In this document: one piece after another, positions 49,654-57,470 of the stretch
Position numbering within the stretch: position 1 is the stretch's first letter
How the letters are laid out: every line of letters begins with the position of its first letter
DNA from: Acidimicrobiaceae bacterium
GTDB taxonomy: Bacteria; Actinomycetota; Acidimicrobiia; Acidimicrobiales; Ilumatobacteraceae
Reading direction: 5' to 3'
NCBI GenBank assembly: GCA_020637235.1
Contig: JACJWG010000012.1
Location: 89,812 to 153,811 of the forward strand
Length of the DNA: 64,000 nt
Position numbers and translations under genes: made by a program
Notes under the pieces: generated by a model
What the model was told of the DNA's origin: nothing
Databases searched by the model: none
The model's input: only the letters and a program-made list of their open reading frames with translations

Positions 49654-50523
49654 ATGAGCGACCTGCGTCCCCGCCGATCCGTGCTCTACATGCCCGCTGC
49701 CAACGAGCGCGCGCTCGAGAAGGCGAAGTCGATCCCGGCCGATGCGATCATCTTCGACCTCGAGGACGCCGTCGCGCCCGACGCGAAGGAGGCTGCACGC
49801 GCCAACGCGTGCGCCGCGGCGTCCTCGGGCGAGTACGGCACACGTGAGTTGACGATCCGCTGCAACGGCCTCGACACCCCGTGGGGCGTCGACGACCTCG
49901 CGGCGGTCGCCCAGACGCCGGCGTCGGCCGTGGTGATCCCGAAGGTCGACTCGGTGCAGACGCTCGACAAGGTGAGCGAGCGCCTCGACGCCGCAGCCGC
50001 GCACGCCGACATGACGATCTGGGCGATGATCGAGACCCCGACCGCGATCCTCGACGTCCGGGCGATCGCTGCGCACTGGCGTGTCGGCGCACTCGTGATG
50101 GGCACCAACGACCTCGCCCGCGAGATCCGCTCCCGCCTCGGCGCCGCCGATCGCCATCCGCTGGTGCCGCACCTCGCCACGGCGCTGCTCGCCGCGCGCG
50201 AGGCGGGCAAGCCGATCCTCGACGGCGTCTACAACGACGTGAAGGACCTCGACGGGTTCCGCGCCGAGTGCGTGCAGGGCATGGAGATGGGCTTCGACGG
50301 CAAGACGCTCATCCACCCCGGCCAGGTCGACGTCGCGAACGAGGTGTGGGCGCCGACGGAGGCCGAGATCGAGCATGCGCGCCGCGTGATCGACGCGTTC
50401 GAGGAGGGCCTCCGTGAAGGCAAGGGCGTGGTCACCGTCGACGGACGGATGATCGAGAACCTCCACGTGGCGAACGCCCAGCGCGTGCTGGCCGCCGCCG
50501 ACGCCATCGCCGCGCTGGGCTGA
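49654..50523 (+). CDS. CoA-ester lyase (CitE-like)
   Basis: A 289-residue aldolase family protein of the same fold as the gene before it. It shows RSVLYMPAANERALEKA at the N-terminus, FDLEDAVAPDAKEAAR near residue 35, and later GKTLIHPGQVDVANE. The ribosome site GGAGGAG is strong, seven bases before ATG. Having two lyases in tandem suggests the pair handle different malyl-type CoA esters, or that one is a thioesterase in the manner of malyl-CoA thioesterase. Ended by a hairpin at 50535-50573. Confidence 0.87.
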   Translation: MSDLRPRRSVLYMPAANERALEKAKSIPADAIIFDLEDAVAPDAKEAARANACAAASSGEYGTRELTIRCNGLDTPWGVDDLAAVAQTPASAVVIPKVDSVQTLDKVSERLDAAAAHADMTIWAMIETPTAILDVRAIAAHWRVGALVMGTNDLAREIRSRLGAADRHPLVPHLATALLAAREAGKPILDGVYNDVKDLDGFRAECVQGMEMGFDGKTLIHPGQVDVANEVWAPTEAEIEHARRVIDAFEEGLREGKGVVTVDGRMIENLHVANAQRVLAAADAIAALG

Positions 50524-50534
50524 ACGACCCGCTT

Positions 50535-50573
50535 CGTGAGCGGCATGCGCACCGGCTGCGCATCCGGCTCACG
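50535..50573. terminator. Hairpin terminator, copy 1 of a repeated hairpin
   Basis: Arms 50535-50551 and 50557-50573 (17 bases each, 14 pairs plus three mismatches) around CCGGC. The arm CGTGAGCGG.ATGCGC is the same as in the hairpin at 53583-53627. It lies between the CoA lyase and DLH genes that converge. Confidence 0.6.
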
Positions 50574-50589
50574 GACGGACCCGCTTCGG

Positions 50590-51261
50590 CTACAGGACCT
50601 CGCGGAAGAGGGCGACGGTGCGGTCGAAGGCCACCTGGCTCGCCGTCGCGTCGTACACCTCGGGACGGGTGTCGTTGAAGAACGCGTGGTCGGCACCGGG
50701 ATGGATGTACACGGTGGCGTCCTTGTCGAGGTCGCGCAGCGTGCGCTCGAGTTCGCGCGCCGCTTCGGGACTCGCCCAGCCGTCGTTCTCGGCGTACTCG
50801 CCGACCACCTTGGCCGAGAGCTTCGACCAGTCGGGTTGCAGATTCGGCCACGGGATCGCGCCGTAGTAGGGCGCGACCGCAGCGACGGCGTCGGGGCGTT
50901 GCGTGGCGAGCACGAGCGCCAGACCGCCGCCCATGCAGTAGCCGACCACGCCGACCGTGTCGCGACCGGTCTTCTGCTGCAGCAGCGCGACCGCACCCGA
51001 CAGATCCTTCGCCGCGGTCTCGAGGTTCAGCGCCATCATCAACTTGCCGGCGCCGTCGGGCTCGGTGGTCGACTCGCCGTGGTACAGGTCGGGCGCGAGC
51101 GCCGTGAAGCCGGCCGCCGCGAAGCGATCGGCGACATCGGTGATGTGCGGCACGAGCCCCCACCACTCCTGGATCACGATCACCCCCGGCCCCGAGCCGT
51201 CGCCGGCGAGATACCCGTCGCACGTGTGGCCGTTGGAAGGAAAAGTCACCATCTCACCCAT
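50590..51261 (-). CDS. Dienelactone hydrolase family protein
   Basis: A 223-residue alpha/beta-hydrolase. VIQEWWGLVPHITDVADRFA near residue 30 and the nucleophile elbow GYCMGGGLA (Cys nucleophile) near residue 107 are typical of dienelactone hydrolases. The acid and histidine residues are in YAENDGWAS and PGADHAFFNDTR. It hydrolyses lactones or esters; substrate not known. ATG 51261 is preferred; GTG 51270 and ATG 51252 are also possible. Confidence 0.88.
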   Translation of the reverse strand: MGEMVTFPSNGHTCDGYLAGDGSGPGVIVIQEWWGLVPHITDVADRFAAAGFTALAPDLYHGESTTEPDGAGKLMMALNLETAAKDLSGAVALLQQKTGRDTVGVVGYCMGGGLALVLATQRPDAVAAVAPYYGAIPWPNLQPDWSKLSAKVVGEYAENDGWASPEAARELERTLRDLDKDATVYIHPGADHAFFNDTRPEVYDATASQVAFDRTVALFREVL

Positions 51262-51310
51262 GCGCCGCACGCTACCCCAGCGCGCCGCGCCGCCGTCCGA
51301 TCACGGGCTT

Positions 51311-51339
51311 TGTACGGGTACAGAACGCACTCTGTACGG
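51311..51339. promoter_or_regulatory. Dyad GTACAGA-N6-TCTGTAC within direct repeats TGTACGG
   Basis: TGTACGG occurs at 51311-51317 and 51333-51339, 22 bases apart (two helix turns), and a perfect seven-base dyad lies at 51318-51337. TACGAT (51356-51361) is a likely -10 of the aminotransferase gene just downstream. An operator for a regulator such as the MocR-type protein of the locus is plausible. Confidence 0.5.
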
Positions 51340-51367
51340 CATGTCGTGTAGCGAATACGATCGTTCC

Positions 51368-52729
51368 ATGAGCCTGGAGACCCACCCCGAGAACGCCTAC
51401 GCCAACGACCGCGCCCACGTCTTCCATTCGTGGAGCGCGCAGGCCGCGCTGGCCCCGCTCGTGATCGATGGCGGTTCGGGCAGCTGGATCTGGGATCAGA
51501 GCGGGCGGAAGTACCTCGACTTCTCGAGCCAGCTCGTCAACGTGAACATCGGCCACCAGCACCCGAAGCTCGTCGCCGCCATCCAGGAGTACGCGGGCAA
51601 GCTGTGCACCGTCGCCCCGTTCCACGCGAACGACGCTCGGAGCGAGGCGGCTCGACTGATCTGCGAGGCCGCCAATCAGGACCGCGACCTCGGCCTCGAC
51701 ATGGTGTTCTTCACCAACGGCGGCGCCGAGGGCAACGAGAACGCGATCCGCATGGCTCGCCTGCACACCGGTCGCCACAAGATCCTCACCACCTACCGCA
51801 GCTATCACGGCGGCACCGCCGCCGCGATCCAGATGACCGGCGACCCGCGCCGCTGGCCGAGCGAGCCGAGCACGCCGGGCATCGTGAAGTTCTGGGGCCC
51901 GTACCCGTACCGCAGCGCGTTCCACGCGACCACCGAGGCCGACGAGACCGAACGCGCACTCGCCCACCTCGCCGACACGCTCATGGTGGAGGGCCCACAC
52001 ACGGTGGCCGCGATCGTGCTCGAGACCGTGGTCGGTACCAACGGCATCCTCGTCCCGCCGCCCGGCTACCTGGCCGGCGTCCGCGAGCTGTGCGACCGCC
52101 ACGGCATCCTGCTGGTGCTCGACGAGGTGATGGCCGGCTTCGCGCGCTGCGGCGAGTGGTTCGCCTTCCACGCCTTCGACGTCCGCCCCGACCTGGTCGT
52201 GTTCGCGAAGGGTGTCAACAGCGGCTACCTGCCGCTCGGCGGCGTGATCCTCGGCGCGCACGTCGCTGCGTCGTTCATGGACAAGGCGTACCCGGGTGGC
52301 CTCACGTACTCGGGCCACCCGCTCGCGTGCGCGAGCGCCGTGGCGAGCATCGACATCTTCCGAGAAGAGGGCATCGTCGAGCACTCGCGCATGCTCGGCA
52401 CCGACGTGATCGGGCCCGAGCTCGAGAAGCTGAAGGCGAAGCACCCGAGCATCGGGGACGTGCGCGGCATGGGCACGTTCTGGGCGATCGAACTCGTCAA
52501 GAACCGCGAGACACGCGAGCAACTGGTGCCGTACAACGCCGCGGGAGCCGATGCGAAGCCGATGGTCGAGCTCGCCAACGCCTGCAAGGCGGCCGGACTG
52601 TGGCCGTTCACGCACTTCAACCGGCTGCACGTGGTGCCACCGTGCAACACGCCGGTCGACGAGGTGCACCAGGGCCTCGCGATCATCGACGAGGCGCTCG
52701 GCGTCGCCGACTCGTACGCCGAGGTCTGA
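51368..52729 (+). CDS. Class III aminotransferase, probable beta-alanine:pyruvate aminotransferase
   Basis: A 453-residue PLP enzyme. It has FTNGGAEGNENAIRMARLHT near residue 118, LVLDEVMAGFARCGEWFA near residue 251 with the PLP-binding Asp, and the Schiff-base lysine K281 in VVFAKGVNSGYLPLG. The context, beside a pyrimidine-degrading operon, suggests it converts beta-alanine to malonate semialdehyde, which the MmsA-type dehydrogenase then oxidises. Taurine or another omega-amino acid is an alternative. ATG 51368 is the start. A distinct dyad upstream suggests regulation. Confidence 0.83.
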   Translation: MSLETHPENAYANDRAHVFHSWSAQAALAPLVIDGGSGSWIWDQSGRKYLDFSSQLVNVNIGHQHPKLVAAIQEYAGKLCTVAPFHANDARSEAARLICEAANQDRDLGLDMVFFTNGGAEGNENAIRMARLHTGRHKILTTYRSYHGGTAAAIQMTGDPRRWPSEPSTPGIVKFWGPYPYRSAFHATTEADETERALAHLADTLMVEGPHTVAAIVLETVVGTNGILVPPPGYLAGVRELCDRHGILLVLDEVMAGFARCGEWFAFHAFDVRPDLVVFAKGVNSGYLPLGGVILGAHVAASFMDKAYPGGLTYSGHPLACASAVASIDIFREEGIVEHSRMLGTDVIGPELEKLKAKHPSIGDVRGMGTFWAIELVKNRETREQLVPYNAAGADAKPMVELANACKAAGLWPFTHFNRLHVVPPCNTPVDEVHQGLAIIDEALGVADSYAEV

Positions 52730-52779
52730 CCGGACGCGCCGCGTCCGGACGGCATCGTCGTCCCGGGAGTGCTCGTCGC

Positions 52780-52785
52780 TAGGGT
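52780..52785 (+). promoter_or_regulatory. -10 box TAGGGT, leaderless start
   Basis: TAGGGT ends seven bases before ATG 52793. Same hexamer as in front of the selenoprotein gene. Confidence 0.45.
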
Positions 52786-52792
52786 CGGACGG

Positions 52793-53590
52793 ATGTCGAC
52801 GAGGTGGAGGCATCCGGGTCGCACGGGCGCCGTGCTGTACGGCGTGCTCGCGGCGGTGGTCGGGGCGATCGTCGGCGTGGTGAGCCGCCTGCAGGTGGTG
52901 AAGCAGCGCGGACGCACCGCGGCGGCGAACGCACTTCCCCCGGGCGCGATCATCGTGATCTCCAACCACACGAGCTACGCCGACGGCGTGCTGCTCGCGC
53001 TGGCGTGTCGCCGGCTCGGACGCGAGCTGCGGTTGCTCGCCACGGCCGGTGTGTTCCGGGTGCCCCTCATCGGCGGACTGGCGCGTCGCCTCGGCTTCAT
53101 CCCCGTGCATCGCGGCGGCGCCGACGCGGCGGGTTCGCTGGACGACGCGGCGGCTGCGCTGCGCGCCGGTGAGGCGGTCGGCCTGTACCCCGAGGGTCGG
53201 CTCACCCGCGACCCGATGATGTGGCCCGAACGGGCGAAGACCGGCGCCGTGCGGCTCGCGCTGCGTTCCGGCGCGCCGATCGTGCCAGTGGCGATGCTCG
53301 GCGCCCATGAGGTGGTGGGCCGCCGGGCCTTCGTGACGACCCTGGTGCGCAACGTGGTCCGGCGTCCGAAGGTGGCCACGGCGGTGGGCGCGCCGATCGA
53401 CGTGCGCGCGCTGATGCACATCGGTCCGTCGACCGAGCCGACCACCGACGAGATCAGGGTCGCGAGCGACCTCGTGATGGGTCGCCTGGTCGATCTGGTG
53501 GAGGAGCTCCGCGGCGAGACGGCCCCGCACCCGCAGGGCGCCCCTCGGGTCGACACCTCCGACTCGTCCACCGGAGCCACTCCTTCGTGA
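52793..53590 (+). CDS. 1-acyl-sn-glycerol-3-phosphate acyltransferase family protein
   Basis: A 265-residue PlsC-type enzyme that adds a fatty acyl group to lysophosphatidate or similar lipids. An N-terminal membrane span (about residues 11-30) precedes NHTSYAD (H-x4-D motif) near residue 62 and YPEGRLTRD near 136. It acts at the inner membrane. Its stop codon is inside the strong hairpin at 53583-53627, which it shares with the converging ABC operon. It is not obviously linked to pyrimidine breakdown. Confidence 0.88.
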   Translation: MSTRWRHPGRTGAVLYGVLAAVVGAIVGVVSRLQVVKQRGRTAAANALPPGAIIVISNHTSYADGVLLALACRRLGRELRLLATAGVFRVPLIGGLARRLGFIPVHRGGADAAGSLDDAAAALRAGEAVGLYPEGRLTRDPMMWPERAKTGAVRLALRSGAPIVPVAMLGAHEVVGRRAFVTTLVRNVVRRPKVATAVGAPIDVRALMHIGPSTEPTTDEIRVASDLVMGRLVDLVEELRGETAPHPQGAPRVDTSDSSTGATPS

Positions 53591-53627
53591 GCGGGATGCG
53601 CCGCATCGGCGCATCCCGCTCACGAAG
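53583..53627. terminator. Perfect 20-bp hairpin, copy 2 of a repeated hairpin
   Basis: Arms 53583-53602 and 53608-53627 pair without a mismatch around GCATC. It includes the acyltransferase stop codon and ends 17 bases from the stop of the binding-protein gene, so it serves as a two-way terminator. Confidence 0.75.
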
Positions 53628-53644
53628 CCATCAGGGGTGACGGG

Positions 53645-54853
53645 TCAGTTGCCGCCCTCGTTCAACGTCACCTCGGTCGGGGCGTAGTCCGCGCCGGTGA
53701 TCTCCACGCCCAGGGTCTCGAGCAGGGCGTGGGCGCTCTCGACGACATCGTTGGTGTACGCGCCCTCGTCCACCGCAGCGGTGAGCACCGTCGCGCCGTC
53801 GAGGTTCTTCGCGCCGGACGCGATCTCGACCGTGCGGTCCCAGGCGGCCTGATCGATGTAGCCGACGCCGTTCGCCGCCGGCCAGATGAGCTTGTTGACC
53901 TCGTTCATCTGCCACAGCTGGTGCGAGGCGCCGAGAATCGGGCTCTGGGTGAGCACGATGTCGGCGCAGGCCTGCACGTTGTCGCGGCAGTACGCCCAGC
54001 CCTGCAGCGACGCCGCGACGAACTTCACCGCGGTGTCGTTGTACGCGGGGTCGTCGAGACGGGTGCCGTCGGCCCAGATCGCGTCCTGCAGCATGCCGAC
54101 GCCGTAGTCCTCGTAGCTGATCACGTTGAAGTCGTCCGGCGTGTACAGCTCGCCCGTGTCCGGGTCGATCGCCTCGAGCACCTGTGCGTACTCGTTGTAG
54201 GTCATCGCCTCGGCGGCGTCGATGTCGCCGGCGAGCAGGGCGACCATGTCGAACTGCTGCTGCACGTTGGTGACGTCCGTCGCCGGATCGAGGCCGGCCT
54301 TGGTCATCGCGGCGAACACCTCGAACTCGTTGCCGAAACCCCAGTTGCCGATCGTCTTGCCGGCGAAGTCCTCGGGGCTCGTGATGTCCTTGTCCTTGAA
54401 CGACACCTGCAGGGTGCCCGAGCGCTGATACACCTGCGCGATGTTCACGATGTCGGCGCCCTGTTCACGGCTGGCGAGCGCCTTCGGCACCCACGCGATC
54501 GCGAAGTCGGCCCCGCCGGTGGCGAGCACGTCCTGCGGGGTGATGTCGACGGCGCCCTCGAGGATCGTCACGTCGAGGCACTGCGCCTCGTAGAACCCCT
54601 GGTCGACGGCGGCGTAGTAGCCGGCGAACTGGGCCTGGGTCACCCACTGCAGCTGCAGCTTCACCTCGGTCGGCTCGCCGCACTCGGCGGCGCCGGTGTC
54701 ACCGTCGTCGCCGGGCGCATCGGTGGCATCCGGCGCGTCGGTCGCGGCCGGCGCATCGGTGCTGGTCGTCTCCTCGCCGTCGTCGCCGCAGGCCGCGGCC
54801 ACGAGCGAGAGGGCGAGCAGCGAGACCACTGCTCGTCTGGTCGTACGCTTCAT
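53645..54853 (-). CDS. NMT1/THI5-type ABC transporter solute-binding lipoprotein
   Basis: A 402-residue binding protein. The N-terminal signal ends in LVAAACGDD (lipobox Cys near residue 20), followed by a short Thr/Ala/Asp-rich linker. The body has the NMT1/SsuA pattern KLQLQWVTQAQFAGYYAAVDQGF with the ligand-binding Gln/Trp/Phe, then FKDKDITSPEDFAGKTIGNW and ALLAGDIDAAEAMTYNEY. This family binds pyrimidines (thiamine precursors, hydroxymethylpyrimidine), sulfonates or nitriles. Beside dihydropyrimidinase, a pyrimidine ligand is the best guess. It is the last gene of the operon; the permease genes come first. Confidence 0.9.
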   Translation of the reverse strand: MKRTTRRAVVSLLALSLVAAACGDDGEETTSTDAPAATDAPDATDAPGDDGDTGAAECGEPTEVKLQLQWVTQAQFAGYYAAVDQGFYEAQCLDVTILEGAVDITPQDVLATGGADFAIAWVPKALASREQGADIVNIAQVYQRSGTLQVSFKDKDITSPEDFAGKTIGNWGFGNEFEVFAAMTKAGLDPATDVTNVQQQFDMVALLAGDIDAAEAMTYNEYAQVLEAIDPDTGELYTPDDFNVISYEDYGVGMLQDAIWADGTRLDDPAYNDTAVKFVAASLQGWAYCRDNVQACADIVLTQSPILGASHQLWQMNEVNKLIWPAANGVGYIDQAAWDRTVEIASGAKNLDGATVLTAAVDEGAYTNDVVESAHALLETLGVEITGADYAPTEVTLNEGGN

Positions 54854-54872
54854 CCTGGTTCTCCTCCCCCGA

Positions 54873-54891
54873 CAGCGGCGGGCTGCCGCTG
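54873..54891. terminator. Small hairpin between permease and binding-protein genes
   Basis: CAGCGGC (54873-54879) pairs with GCCGCTG (54885-54891) over a five-base loop. It may modulate the downstream binding-protein gene or be a processing site. Confidence 0.4.
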
Positions 54892-54914
54892 CGGTCTGAC
54901 GGGCCGGGCGGCGC

Positions 54915-55745
54915 TCATGCGCCGTCCCGACCGCGAGCTGTTCCGCCCACCGCACCGCGGCGGGCGACGACGATCTCCGACACGACGGCCGTCAGGTAGA
55001 ACGCGAGGCCGAGCAGGCACGCGCCGCCCACGTATGCCCAGCCCTCCGCCTTCTTCGACGTCGCCAGATTGGACGTGATCTTGTTGCCGAGGCCGTTCTG
55101 CGAGCCACCGAAGTACTCCGACACGAACGCGGTGATCACCGCGAGCGGCGCGGCGATCTTGAGCGCGGTGAAGAAGTACGAGATCGCGTTGGGCACACGG
55201 ACGAGCCGCAGGATCTCCCAGTCGCTCGCCGCGTACGAACGCATCAGCTCGAGATGGGTGTTCTCCACTTGGCGCAGGCCGCGGGCGACGTTCACCAGCA
55301 CCACGAAGTAGACGACGATGGTCACCATCAGCCGGCGGGGGACCTCGCTGGTGATCGCGAACATGTTGTTGAACACCGCGACGAGCACGAAGATCGGCAC
55401 GGCGTTCAGTGCGATCGACAGTGGCGTCACGATCTCGTCGAGGAGCCGGAACCGCAACAGCACGAACGACATCGCGGCGCCGAGCACCGCACCGGCCACG
55501 AGCCCCACGAGTGCGTTGGCGCCCGACACCCGCATCGCCGACCAGATCAGATCGAGGTTGTCGACGAAGCGGCCGACGATGTCCGACGGCGGCACGAGGA
55601 AGTACGGCTGGATGTCGAACACAGCGACGAGCAGCTCCCAGCCGCCGAAGAAGAGCACACCGAACACCAGCGGCGGCAACGCCACCTGTGCGATGCGCGT
55701 CAGGTGCGCCGGCCCGGCGGATGTCACGGTGACACCGTGGCTCAT
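54915..55745 (-). CDS. ABC transporter permease (nitrate/taurine/pyrimidine type)
   Basis: A 276-residue permease with six membrane spans. It includes an EAA-loop-like MRSYAASDWEILRLVRVPNAI near residue 170, typical of the SsuC/TauC/ThiX type. One of two permeases of this system, overlapping the ATPase gene by four bases. It forms half of the channel with the permease at 56560-57429. Confidence 0.9.
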   Translation of the reverse strand: MSHGVTVTSAGPAHLTRIAQVALPPLVFGVLFFGGWELLVAVFDIQPYFLVPPSDIVGRFVDNLDLIWSAMRVSGANALVGLVAGAVLGAAMSFVLLRFRLLDEIVTPLSIALNAVPIFVLVAVFNNMFAITSEVPRRLMVTIVVYFVVLVNVARGLRQVENTHLELMRSYAASDWEILRLVRVPNAISYFFTALKIAAPLAVITAFVSEYFGGSQNGLGNKITSNLATSKKAEGWAYVGGACLLGLAFYLTAVVSEIVVARRGAVGGTARGRDGA

Positions 55746-56563
55746 CGGTCCTCGATCCCACGAGGTCCGGCGGCCAGCTCGATGCCGCGCAACGCCTCGC
55801 GGACGGCGGTGATCTTGCCGTAGAACTCGCTGGCCTCACGAGTGTCCTCGTCGCGATCGGTCCCGAGATCGACGTCGATGATCTCGGTGATCCGACCTGG
55901 CCGAGGCGACATCACGATCACCCGGTTCGAGAGATACACGGCTTCCGGGATGCTGTGCGTCACGAACACCACCGTGGTCGACGTGCGTGCGCAGATCTGC
56001 AGCAGCTCGGCCTGCATGTGCTCGCGCGTCATCTCGTCGAGCGCGCCGAAGGGTTCGTCCATCAGCAACAACGGTGGATGGGCGGCGAGCGCGCGGGCGA
56101 TCGCGACGCGCTGCTGCATGCCGCCCGACAGCTGCCACGGCATGTGCGACGCGAAGTCGCCGAGCTTCACGAGATCGAGCATCTCAAGCGCGCGTGCCCG
56201 ACGCCTCGCCTTGTCCCACCCCTTCAGCTCGAGCGGCAGCTCGATGTTGCGCACCACGCTGCGCCACTCGAACAGGCCCGACTGCTGGAACGCCATGCCG
56301 TAGTCCTGCTCCTTTCGCGCCGTCGCTGCCGGCTTGCCGTTCACGAGCACGGTGCCCGACGTGGGCTCGAGCAGGTTGGCGATCAACCGCAACAGGGTGC
56401 TCTTGCCGCAGCCGGACGGACCGATGAGCGACACGAACTCGCCGGGCGCGATCGTCAGGTCGACGTCGACGAGCGCCTCGACGGCGTTGGTCCTGCCGGC
56501 GTTGAAGATCTTGCTCAGCCCGGTGATCTCCACCGCGTCGGGGGTGGCGGCGGTGCTCGTCAT
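55742..56563 (-). CDS. ABC transporter ATP-binding protein (nitrate/taurine/pyrimidine type)
   Basis: A 273-residue ATPase. Walker A GPSGCGKST near residue 48, the Q-loop AFQQSGLFEWRSVVRN, signature LSGGMQQRVAIARAL near 143 and Walker B LLMDEPFGALDEMTRE are clear. It belongs to the SsuB/TauB/ThiZ type. It starts in the stop of the upstream permease gene and its own stop overlaps the next permease start, so stoichiometry is coupled. It fuels import of the solute bound by the NMT1-type protein. Confidence 0.92.
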   Translation of the reverse strand: MTSTAATPDAVEITGLSKIFNAGRTNAVEALVDVDLTIAPGEFVSLIGPSGCGKSTLLRLIANLLEPTSGTVLVNGKPAATARKEQDYGMAFQQSGLFEWRSVVRNIELPLELKGWDKARRRARALEMLDLVKLGDFASHMPWQLSGGMQQRVAIARALAAHPPLLLMDEPFGALDEMTREHMQAELLQICARTSTTVVFVTHSIPEAVYLSNRVIVMSPRPGRITEIIDVDLGTDRDEDTREASEFYGKITAVREALRGIELAAGPRGIEDR

Positions 56564-57429
56564 GAGGTGGCTTCCTTGGGTCGGTGGCGCATCAGCGCGA
56601 CGTCGACGAGCGCCACGATGCCGGCCATCGCGAGGCCGAGCAGCGCAGCGCCGAAGATGCTCGTGAACACCTTCGTGGGGTCGGACGTCGCCTGACGCGA
56701 GTACTCGATGATCAGGCGGCCGATGCCACCTTTCAGGCCGGTGGAGATCTCGGCGACCACGACGCCGACCACGGCACCCGCGCCGCCGAGCTTGAGCGCC
56801 GGCACGATGTAGGGAACGGCCGAGGGGAAGCGCAGCACGACGAGCGTCCGCCACCACGACGCAGCGAGGCTGTCCATCAGCTCGAGCGACGCCGCGTTGG
56901 CCGACTTCAGGCCGCGCAGCGTGCCCACTGCGACCGGGAAGAAGGCGAGGAAGGCACCGAGCACCGCGGCCGACATCCACTTCGGCCACACCCAGTCGCC
57001 GATCTGCAGCTTGCCACCCCAACCGGCCACCAGCGGTGCGAGCGCGATCAGCGGCACCGTCTGCGAGATCACGAGGTACGGCAGCACCGCACGCTCGGCG
57101 AGCTTGAATCGGCTGAGCACGACGGCGATCGCCATGCCGAACAGCACACCGCCGACGAACCCGACGAGCGCGATCCTGAACGAGTACCACGCGCCCTCGA
57201 GCACCACGCGAGCGACGGTCTGGCCGCCGGTGCGCTGCGCCGGGTCGAACAGACCGGTGATCATCGACCACACGTGGGGCATCACCTGGTCGTTGGTACG
57301 GGGCAGGATGCCGAAGCCGAGCACGTCGCCACCCGTCGCGGGTCCCACCGCCTTGTACGCCTCCCAGCCCGCGACGACGAGGAGCATCGCCACCACGAAC
57401 ATCGCGGCCCGGCGGAGCCGACCACTCAT
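56560..57429 (-). CDS. ABC transporter permease (nitrate/taurine/pyrimidine type)
   Basis: A 289-residue permease. The N-terminus is hydrophobic (AAMFVVAMLLVVAGWEAY), five further spans follow and an EAA loop is seen in LELMDSLAASWWRTLVVLRF near residue 187. Being a different sequence from the second permease, the channel is a heterodimer. It is 41 bases from the LLM-oxidoreductase gene upstream. Confidence 0.9.
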   Translation of the reverse strand: MSGRLRRAAMFVVAMLLVVAGWEAYKAVGPATGGDVLGFGILPRTNDQVMPHVWSMITGLFDPAQRTGGQTVARVVLEGAWYSFRIALVGFVGGVLFGMAIAVVLSRFKLAERAVLPYLVISQTVPLIALAPLVAGWGGKLQIGDWVWPKWMSAAVLGAFLAFFPVAVGTLRGLKSANAASLELMDSLAASWWRTLVVLRFPSAVPYIVPALKLGGAGAVVGVVVAEISTGLKGGIGRLIIEYSRQATSDPTKVFTSIFGAALLGLAMAGIVALVDVALMRHRPKEATS

Positions 57430-57470
57430 CGCCCCACCGCTCCGGTCCCCCGACCCCGTCCGGCCATGTG

